From Bos javanicus (taxonomy: Eukaryota; Chordata; Mammalia; Artiodactyla; Bovidae): a stretch of DNA of 64,000 nt. The DNA is taken from positions 45,878,483-45,942,482 of the forward strand of contig NC_083890.1 of the NCBI RefSeq assembly GCF_032452875.1. Reading direction: 5' to 3'. The notes beneath the pieces are model-generated. The model was not told the origin of the DNA, did no database searches, and saw nothing but the letters and a program-made list of their open reading frames with translations. The translations under genes were made by a program, and so were the position numbers. Below are positions 56,299-64,000 of the stretch, piece by piece. Position 1 is the stretch's first letter. Each line of letters opens with the position of its first letter.

Positions 56299-57831
56299 TT
56301 ACTTCTTGGCAAACTCCTTCCTTCATCTTCCCTTCCTGGGTTAACCTGCTCCCTAGGCATTAGTGGTTCAGTCTCAGAATTTTCCAGAACCCCACATGTC
56401 TTCAGTAAAATCCCAGCCACCGAGACTAGCTATGCAGTAAAACAAACAAACAAAAACCCCATCATTCATCAACATGGAGATGAGCTGGTCTGGGGTAGCC
56501 GTGGAGCCACCGTCATGGTCTCAGTCTTAATGTAGAATGCGATCCAGATGAGCAATTATAATTAGCTAACTAAACAGATTTCCTATCGGTCTGGATCGAT
56601 CATTAAGGCAGATGTTCTCATGAATCCAGGAGCATTCAGACCCTGGTCCCCTACCTTTGTGTGGATATAGATGGGACCTCTGACCGCTGGTTTCCGAGAG
56701 CCCCGAGAGTGCAGGGAGGGGTACTCCCCTGAAGCATGCATGTGCCTCCCTCTGCCCCCAGCATCCATTCTCCACAACCTACGACGGTCTCCTTATATCT
56801 CAAAAGCAGTTACAGGGCAGAATGCTTGGACAAGTTCAATCCTGCCCCAGTTCTAACCTTGCTTTGAGAAAAATGTGGTCATTTACATTTCTCCCCCTTA
56901 AAATTCCTGAGAAACTGTCTTCCACCCTCGAGTCTGGGCACCCCCATGAATCCTGGCTCACCCTCTCTCCTCGGATCAAAATGAGTAACTTGGGAAAGAA
57001 TTGTCCCTAAGGGCACTTAAAGGCTCATTAGACCTATTCTCAGCTGTTTTTGATTCTGGAAGAATTTATTTTCCATATGTGTCAGGAGCCCTGCTGACAT
57101 CTGTGATGACACAGGGGGCTGAGCCTGACTCTGAACTTGGGGCTTCTGCTACGCTTTCCCCCTCCACCCCGGGCAACTCCACTGAGCCTCCCATGGGCTG
57201 GAAAGCTTGGGAGTGGCCAAGCTGACCGCCGCGTGGAAAAACCGGGTCATCAGAGGACAGTGGCCATTCCGGCAAAGAGGGCAAGAAGGTGGGGTCAAGA
57301 GTTAGTTTCCCTCACAGGCCAGTGGGTGCCTGGCAGGAAAGGGGCGAACGCATCACAGCTGCCCAAATCCCCGTGACAACGGGAGGAGACCGTTCTGATT
57401 CGAACTCCATCAGTACAAACCTCCAACAGTTTATTTCATCTGGGTCCTGCTTTGAGAGCCTTCTTGAAAGGAAAATAATGGTCAAGTCTCTCCCTGGAGG
57501 GTGAATCGGTGGGAGAATCAGGAAGCCTTTCCACTTTGCTTTGGTGACAATGGGGAGGTGGTGCATGAACAGCGTGTACATGTCACAGGGCTGATTTGTG
57601 CTACTTATTTGAATTCGTGTCCAGAAGAGCCATTCTCACCGCTAGCTAAAGTCAGTGCCCAGCTGCTGTGGTCCTTGAAAGCACGTGGCCTGAGATGGTT
57701 GTCCTGGCTTCTCATTACCCCTCTGGCTGGACTTGTTCAGAGCTGGGCAGCAAGGAACAGACAGATCCGGGTTTAAATCCCATCCCCGGCCCTCATCAGC
57801 TGTGTTCTTTGGGATATATTGTTAAAATCTT
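56299..57831. other. No gene recognised; low repeat content
   Basis: About 1.5 kb mostly free of recognisable repeats apart from a MIR-like trace at about 57765-57830. No conserved frame. Possible unique upstream sequence of the locus. Confidence 0.45.
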
Positions 57832-58265
57832 TCAGTTCAGTTCAGTTTAGTCACTCAGTCGTGTCCGACTCTTTGCGACCTCATGAATCGCAGCACGCCA
57901 GGCCTCCCTGTCTATCACCAACTCCCGGAGTTTACTGAAACTCATGTCCATTGAGTCGATGATGCTATCCAGCCATCTCATCCTCTGTCATCCCCTTTTC
58001 CTCCTGCCCCCAATCCTTCCTAGCATGAGGGTCTTTTCCAATGAGTCAACACTTTGCAAGAGGTGGCCAAAATATTGGAGTTTCAGCTTCAACATCAGTC
58101 CTTCCAATGAACACCCAGGTCTGATCTCCTTTAGGATGGGCTGGTTGGATCTCCTTGCAGTCCAAGGGACTCTCAAGAGTCTTCTCCAACACCACAGTTC
58201 AAAAGCATCAGTTCTTTGGTGCTCAGCTTTCTTCACAGTCCAACTCTCACATCCATACAGGATGG
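57832..58265 (-). mobile_element. BovB LINE 3' end, reverse
   Basis: 'cagttcagttcagtttagtc' to 'caactctcacatccataca'; about 430 bases of the C-terminal region in reverse. Confidence 0.93.
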
Positions 58266-58295
58266 ATCTTAAAATCTTTAGTTTTCATTTACTCT

Positions 58296-58805
58296 GTGTA
58301 TCAGTCAGGGTTCTCCCAAGAAACAGAGCCTATACGGTCTCTCTTCTCTGTCTCTCTCAATAGATCAATATCAAGAGAGACTGACTTATTTTATGGAATT
58401 TTTTGCTACCGTGATTTTGGAGGCTGGCAACTCTGCAATCTATAGGTTAGACTGTCGGGTGAAGATCCTGGTGAGAGTTGATATGAAATTCAGGTAAAAG
58501 TTGAATAGGAGTCTTAAGTTTGAATTCCTACCAACAGGTAGGAAGCTCAGCAGGGTTTCTATGCTGCTTTCTTGAGGCAGGAGTGCTTCTAGAAACTTCA
58601 GTCTTCACTTTTAGAGTCTCCAACTGATCAGATGCGGGCCACCCACAACGTGAAGGGTAATCTCTGTTAGGTAAAGTTTGATTCATTTACACCTGCGGTC
58701 AATCCCATCTACAAATCCTTTCACAGCAACATCTAAACTAGGTTTGATCGAGAAATTGGGCACCAGAGCCTAGCCATGCTGATCCCAGAAATTAACCATC
58801 ACGCT
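58296..58805. mobile_element. Old interspersed repeat (DNA-transposon-like), family not named
   Basis: Starts 'cagtcagggttctcccaaga' with 'aacagagcc' and ends 'gaaattaaccatca', the two ends of a common medium-copy mammalian repeat. Orientation and name not assigned. Confidence 0.6.
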
Positions 58806-58999
58806 CTGTAAAGTGTGAGTAATGATCTTTACTTCTTCAGTGGATCCTTGTAAGACCTGAATAATTACACGGAAAGCTGCCACTGCATCCTGCACACACG
58901 GGAGGTTGGAAAAGAGATGAACACAGTTATTGTCCTCATCTTTAATTTGAACAATTTTAAGTAAGAAGTTAGCCTAAGGTAGTAAAACTGTATGACCTT

Positions 59000-59205
59000 T
59001 CAGACAATTCTGGTGAAAATTCCAACTCTACCTGAAGGCAATGTGGCCTTGGGCAAGACATTCTTTCCCCTAGGAACGTCGGTCTTTTCTCCTGGAAAAT
59101 AGAGGTTAAATGGCCATCTTGCAAGACTGCTGGAAGTTGGAAGAATGCAAGTGAATGGCCTGGGACACAGTGCCTGCCACACAGCTGTCAACATGCTTGT
59201 GATTA
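59000..59205 (+). mobile_element. MIR SINE
   Basis: 'aatgtggccttgggcaagac' followed by 'ggaaaatagaggttaaatgg' and 'gcctgggacacagtgcctgc' follow the MIR order. Confidence 0.68.
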
Positions 59206-59359
59206 CTGACATTATTGTCATGGCATTATTGGGTAACTATCACTCCTGGGCCAAAGTCCTTGTCAGAAGCATTTCAGGACAGTCACACGGTGAGTGGGGT
59301 TTACAAGCAGCCGTATCTGAAAAACTTATAGTAAAAAAGAAAACAGTACCATAATAGGT

Positions 59360-59502
59360 AGGGCTTTTCCCAGGTGGTGTTACTGGTTAAGAATCTACCT
59401 ACCAATGCAGGAGATGCAAGAGATGTTGGTTCCTATCCCTGGGTTGGGATGATCCCCTGGAGTAGGAAATGGCAACCTACTCCAGAATTCCTGCCTGGAA
59501 AA
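59360..59502 (+). mobile_element. Bov-tA SINE, 3'-truncated
   Basis: 'gggcttttcccaggtggtgt' to 'gaattcctgcctggaaaag'. Confidence 0.85.
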
Positions 59503-59509
59503 GAGACAA

Positions 59510-59700
59510 TTGTATTAATCCAGGTGTGAGATGATGGCAGCTTGGACCAAACTGGTAGTGATGGAAGTGGTAAGGAGTTGTCAATTTCTGCGTTTGTTTC
59601 ACAGACAGAGATGAGAGAATTTTCCGGTGAAGAGGTTGTGGGGATTACGTAGAGATTGGCAGTTTTGACTGGACAAAGGAAGAGAGGATTCCTTCAAAAC
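59510..59700 (+). repeat. Ancient mammalian interspersed repeat, unnamed
   Basis: 'attaatccaggtgtgagatg' with 'atggcagcttggaccaaact' is a recurrent mammalian repeat text. Family not assigned; possibly the same family as pieces near 2.8, 9.1 and 35.9 kb. Confidence 0.5.
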
Positions 59701-59702
59701 AC

Positions 59703-59735
59703 TGGATTGGCCAAAAAGTTCATTAGGGTTTTTCT
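59703..59735 (+). mobile_element. Mariner terminal fragment
   Basis: 'ttggccaaaaagttcattag' followed by 'ggtttttc' matches the end of the mariner elements common in ruminants. Only about 33 bases are recognisable. Confidence 0.5.
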
Positions 59736-59989
59736 GCAAGCTAAATATTACCCCTTGGATGTATGCGGTCAGGGGCTAACTTCCTTCTTTGGCTAGCCAA
59801 AAATAATACAGGAGATGAAGCAAGCTTGTGGACGTTGATATGGCAGGACAAACAAAACACTCTCTGCCCACATTGTGGTTTGTCAAGGGCTGTGCCTAGC
59901 AGGCAAGGAGCAGGAGCCACTGGGAGGCACTGGTATGCACGGCCCAGCATGCACACCGACCATCTAATGGAGTGATCGTGCACACAAGC

Positions 59990-60125
59990 CTTCAGAGTTC
60001 CAGACGTGGGTTAAAACTCCAGCTTTAACAGTGACTGGCTATGTCCTTAGACCAGTTCCTTAACCTTTCTGAGCCTTGGTCTTCTTCTGTGCAAAATGGG
60101 GATAAGGAACTACTTCATAGAAATT
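59990..60125 (+). mobile_element. MIR SINE
   Basis: 'acgtgggttaaaactccag', 'ccttaacctttctgagcctt' and 'tgtgcaaaatggggataagg' follow the MIR order closely. Confidence 0.78.
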
Positions 60126-60944
60126 TCACGGGAGAAGGATTTCTCCAGAGGTCATTCATTTTCATTTGAAGATGATTCACTCATCTTCACTGCAAGCAAC
60201 ACTGATAACCGTGTCTTCAGAGTGTCTAATAGGAGATGGTACTTGCCTTCCTTTGGAATTTTCAGCTCATAACATGCCGTTTAATAGCAGAGTTAGACTT
60301 CTAGGGGGCAGCCCTTCCCCTCCTCCTCCATGGAAGGACCTAACTGCACAAGGCGGCCCTGACTCTTTTGCACTGAAGAATTTATCTAACATCCGAGTTC
60401 TGGTCTCTCTGTCTTAAAGTGAGGGTAAGACCTTATACTAAGATGTTAAGGATAAAATGCCATGATCTTTGTGAATTCCTTACAATTCCTTGCCTCCCGT
60501 GCTCCACCAAAAGCTGTTGTTCTTGCTGCCAGCACAGAGCAGGAAACCAGAGAAGAGAGACCAGCAGAACCCAGCTGAGGTTTTCCCAGAAAACGATGAC
60601 TTCCCGCTCTGCTTGTCAGATGTTGGAGGCTGTGAAAACTTGGAGACTGTCATCTTTCCTTTCAATCCCTTATTACATAATCCTGTTGGCTGACTCACCC
60701 TCAAGCTCCCCAGGCATGCAAAGGCCGTGGTTGAAAAACCAGTTCTAGAAAGGTGGTGGATTCAGAGGAGAAAGACCATGACTGAGTCAAGCTGACATTT
60801 CCCAAAGGCCACTATCTGGTGATTTCTAAAGCACACGAATAATTCCCTAAGTGAAAAAAGGAGTTTCTAGTACATTGCTGAATAAAATGCAAATCGTAAC
60901 ACCCTCTTTGGGATGTTCTGGCAACACTGACTAATGAAAATATG
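60126..60944. other. No gene recognised
   Basis: Unclassified upstream sequence. Confidence 0.45.
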
Positions 60945-61180
60945 AATATATGTAAAATAGACAGCCAGTGGGAATTTGCTATATGACACAGGGAGCTGAA
61001 AGCTGGTGCTCTGTAACAACCTAGAGGGGTGGGATGGGGTGGGAGATGGGAGGTGGGAGGGGGTTTAAGAAGGAGGGGACATACATATAGCTATGGCTGA
61101 TTCATGTTGATGTATGGCAGACAGCAACACAATATTGTAAAGCAATTATCCTCCAATTAAAAATAAATTTTTAAAAATAT
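60945..61180 (+). mobile_element. L1 3' end with G-rich tract
   Basis: 'tgctatatgacacagggagc', a G-rich purine stretch (about 61026-61078) and 'cctccaattaaaaataaatt' mark the 3'UTR end of a ruminant L1. The G-runs may form a quadruplex, as known for L1 3'UTRs. Confidence 0.85.
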
Positions 61181-61204
61181 GAATATTCTTTTGCTCTGAA
61201 ATCT

Positions 61205-61324
61205 TTTTTATTTTTTGGCTGTACAGCTCTGCATGTGGGATCATAGTTCCCTAACCAGGAGTCAAACCCTTGTCCCCTGCCTTGGGAGGGTGGAGTCTTA
61301 ACCAACGGACCATCAGGAAAGTCC
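61205..61324 (-). mobile_element. CHR-type tRNA SINE
   Basis: 'ttggctgtacagctctgcat' to 'ggaccatcaggaaagtcc'. Confidence 0.85.
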
Positions 61325-61349
61325 TCTACCTTGAACTCTTATACTTAAG

Positions 61350-62150
61350 GATGTATCCTAGATCGAGCTGATTTGCTCACGAAATTTCTGACACCAAAAT
61401 GTGCAGGTTTTTTCTCCCGCCAACCAAGTCTCTGGTTCTCTAGACACCAACCCGGTATCCTACAAGTAAATTCAATTCTGACACTGACTACCCAGAGCTT
61501 GTATCAGACTCCGAAGGTTGAGGGCCTCTGTCCCATGAGATCGCCCAGCATCAGACGGCAGTTTGTGAGTATCAGGTCCCCCGGTTACCTGCACTTCTGT
61601 CTGACGTGGCTACAAAGTCGGCAGGTTCCCTTCCTTCATGTTGGATAATTTGCTAGGATGGCTCACAAAACTCTGGAAGACACTCAGCTTACTATCGCCT
61701 GTTTATTATAAAGGAGACAGTGGGCAGCTGGTCAAGTGCTGCCCAGGGCAAGACCTGGGAGGGTCCCAAGCCCGGGAGCCCTTGTCCCCGTGGAGCTGGG
61801 GGCTTCCCTCTCCGGGCACAGGAAGGCATTCCCCAGTGCAGAAGCCCCCAGAATCCCATAGTTGAGAGGCTTTTCTGGAGGTTCCATCACAAAGGTATGA
61901 TCGATTAAATCATCATCTGCTGATGGTTGAACTCAATCTCCAGCCCTCTAATCGCTTGACTGGTTCAGGTGGCTGTCAGGCCTCATTCTGAAGCTATCTA
62001 TGGATCCCCCAAGAACCAGAGATGCTCCTACCACTCTATCACTAAGGAAATCCCAAGAGTTTTAGAAGCTCTATCAGGAAGTGGGAACAAAGACCAACAT
62101 GTATATATTCTATTATATCATAGACCGTTCTACGGATTTGACTATAAGTT
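61350..62150. mobile_element. Decayed solitary LTR-like repeat
   Basis: 'tgtgcaggttttttctcccg', 'ttgctaggatggctcacaaa', 'gtttattataaaggag' and 'tgatcgattaaatcatcatc' occur in the order of an old mammalian LTR-type repeat. No viral genes flank it; a Bov-tA cuts its far end. Family not named. Confidence 0.5.
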
Positions 62151-62153
62151 TTT

Positions 62154-62359
62154 AAGTTTAGTTGCTCAGTCATGTCTGACTCTTTGCGACCCCATGGACT
62201 GTAGCCTACCAGGCTCCTCTGTCCATGGGATTTTCCAGGCAAGAGTACTGGAGTGGGTTGCCATTGCCTTCTCCAGAGGATCTTTCTGACCCAGCGATTG
62301 AACCTGGGTGTCCCACATGGTAGGCAGACACTTTACCATCTGAGCCACCAGGGAAGTCC
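62154..62359 (-). mobile_element. Bov-tA SINE
   Basis: 'ttagttgctcagtcatgtct' to 'gagccaccagggaagtcc'. Confidence 0.92.
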
Positions 62360-62426
62360 ATCGACTATAGATGACTTACATCAAACGATCAAACCTATCA
62401 AAGTATTGACATTTGGTATAGCATTC

Positions 62427-62625
62427 ATGGGCTTCTCAGGTGGTACTAGTGGTAAAGAATCCCCCTGCCAATTCAGGAGATGAAAGAGATGAAGGTTTGG
62501 TCCCTGGGTTGGGAAGATGCCCTGGAGGAGGGCATGGCAATCCAGTATTCTTGCCTGGAGAATCCCATAGACAGCCCATGAGGTTGTAAAAGAGCTGGAC
62601 AGCACTTAGTGACTAAACAACAAGA
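62427..62625 (+). mobile_element. Bov-tA SINE
   Basis: 'gggcttctcaggtggtacta' to 'cacttagtgactaaacaaca'. It lies head-to-head with the preceding reverse copy. Confidence 0.9.
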
Positions 62626-64000
62626 ACACGTTATTTGGGGGTTAATTCTAGTTAACCGGGGGAAAGTCAGTCGTGCCACCTCATCTCACAGGCTTGTGTG
62701 GAGACTGGTTTCTATTCTGTGATGTCATATGTATGGCAGGCTAGAGGAGGAGGGCCCACCTCCCTCCTACGAGGAGGACATTAGTGGGACTTAGAAGAGT
62801 TTCTATCCTTCCTAACTGTACCCCTGGCTGTGTCTGACTTTGACCTACTTTGGGGGTGCGAGCAGTCACAGTGCATCAGAGTGAGTTCCAGGTGCCCCCA
62901 GATGACTGCTGCGAGTTTGGAGAGCCATGAGATCCCCTGAGGTCAGCCCCGTGAGCTGCCCGAAGCAGACAGGAAGCTGTGCCGTGGCTGCTTCAGCCTC
63001 CGACTGTATTTCAAGTAGTCAAGAGGCCCTGAGGAGTGAGGGTGAGGAACCTTTCCCAAAGTTGGCCCTAGCCTCATCCATCATCTGTCATCCTGCCTTA
63101 TTTGCTGAGTTTGCTTGACTCACTTTGCTAAAACCTCCTTATTTTTCCAGGCTAACTCTTAGCCTTTCCCTTCCTCCTGGAAGAGAATTCACTCTAATCT
63201 GCCTGTTCTGGTTAATCAGTCTTTTTCCTTTGAATGGCACGCCTCATTAAAGGTCAACTCTGCTTGTCCCAGACCACCCAGGCCAGCACCTAAGTCCCCT
63301 ATGGTCTTATGAGTCTTGCTGACTAAATATAATCTACCAGGGCTGTTGTTGCATTGTGTGTTGTGGCGTGGGTTAGTTGGGATGCATATATTGAACCCCA
63401 AAATGTCAGGTCCCCCATAAGAGGGGTAGATGAGGGTGATCACGAGTAGCTGCTCCTTAGTCTGACTATGCCACGAAGCCTCGCACATCCTTTCTGGTCT
63501 CAGAGTGGGGCCTTCTGCCTGGGGCACTCTAATCCACCACATGCTGCTTATGCTATAATCTCGTTAAATGCCCATTGTTTTCCCGTATTTTCCTTAATAA
63601 TCCACGAAAAAGGGGTGATGTGCATTTGTGCATAACCGTGGCATGATGGACATGCTGCCATTGTATTCTGTCCACTATAACCAAGTATTTGATCATCAGG
63701 GCTTATGGTTCCCCCAAGATCAGTCTGCTAGGAGCCTTACACCACATGGTGTGAAGTCACAGAAAGAAAAAGTGTTCCCAAAACTCCCTCCCAAATTCCC
63801 GATAGTAAATAGAAGTCAAAAAAACTGAAAGCCTGAAAAATAGAGTAAAAAAAACTAGAGGCAAAACTTGACTGCCCACTAATGACTAAATGGATTATAG
63901 CAGTGCCCACTTGGTCATTAACTAGAATCCATTTTGTCATTAACCATCAGTTTGCATGACTCCCAGAGGGAGCCTGCCCAAGCTTGCAGGCTGCTGTTAG
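62626..64000. other. No gene recognised at the right end
   Basis: No repeat family or gene is identified with confidence. A-rich near 63820-63860. Open frames here are short and unlike known proteins. Confidence 0.4.

Noticed and set aside
1..64000. tRNA genes suggested by many A/B-box-like sequences
   Set aside because: All examples examined are the tRNA-derived heads of SINEs; no complete cloverleaf was seen.
61350..64000. Possible endogenous retrovirus at the right end
   Set aside because: Only an LTR-like repeat can be argued. No gag, pol or env protein motif was seen in the frames to the window edge.

Overview
The window is nuclear genomic DNA of a ruminant, most likely a bovid such as cattle, bison, buffalo, sheep or goat. 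It is packed with retrotransposons typical of ruminants: RTE-class BovB LINEs, their Bov-tA and Bov-A2 SINE derivatives, and tRNA-Glu-derived CHR-type SINEs. Older mammalian repeats (MIR, L2, L1, MER20) lie beneath them. I see no bacterial or phage genes, no CRISPR array, and no gene for a functional tRNA or rRNA.

The only protein-coding content I can support is part of one gene on the minus strand: GCNT2, the blood-group I-branching beta-1,6-N-acetylglucosaminyltransferase (GT14 family). The known GCNT2 design is a set of alternative first coding exons, each encoding an N-terminal membrane anchor and most of the catalytic domain, spliced to shared exons 2 and 3. Three such exons are visible. 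In transcription order (right to left) they are an unassigned 'X' exon at 52107-51189, exon 1A at 43715-42791 and exon 1B at 10635-9717. Each is an intact frame of 306 or 308 codons plus one base, and each ends at a phase-1 GTATGT donor. Exon 1B matches human isoform B (MP..MR..LFIISV start) and 1A matches human isoform A (MMG.WKHCLF start). X matches none of human A, B or C as I remember them, so it looks like a fourth tandem first exon. Human exon 1C and the shared exons 2 and 3 were not found and should lie beyond position 1.

Layout: 1-9.7 kb is intron with SINEs and L1/L2/MIR debris. From 9.7 to 11.4 kb is exon 1B with a CpG-rich promoter-like flank. From 11.6 to 42.7 kb is repeat-dense intron with most of the BovB copies, the best being 17.4-19.3 kb. 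From 42.8 to 44.1 kb is exon 1A and its flank. From 44.5 to 51.1 kb is SINE-rich intron. From 51.2 to 52.1 kb is exon X. From 52.1 to 64 kb is the 5' flank of the locus, with SINEs, BovB, an old DNA-transposon-like repeat and a decayed LTR-like repeat.

If the model is right, each first exon has its own promoter. The three proteins would share their C-terminal third and differ in anchor, stem and acceptor-facing catalytic segments. Repeat names come from recognising consensus sequence by eye, and repeat edges are approximate to about 10-20 bases unless target-site duplications are given.
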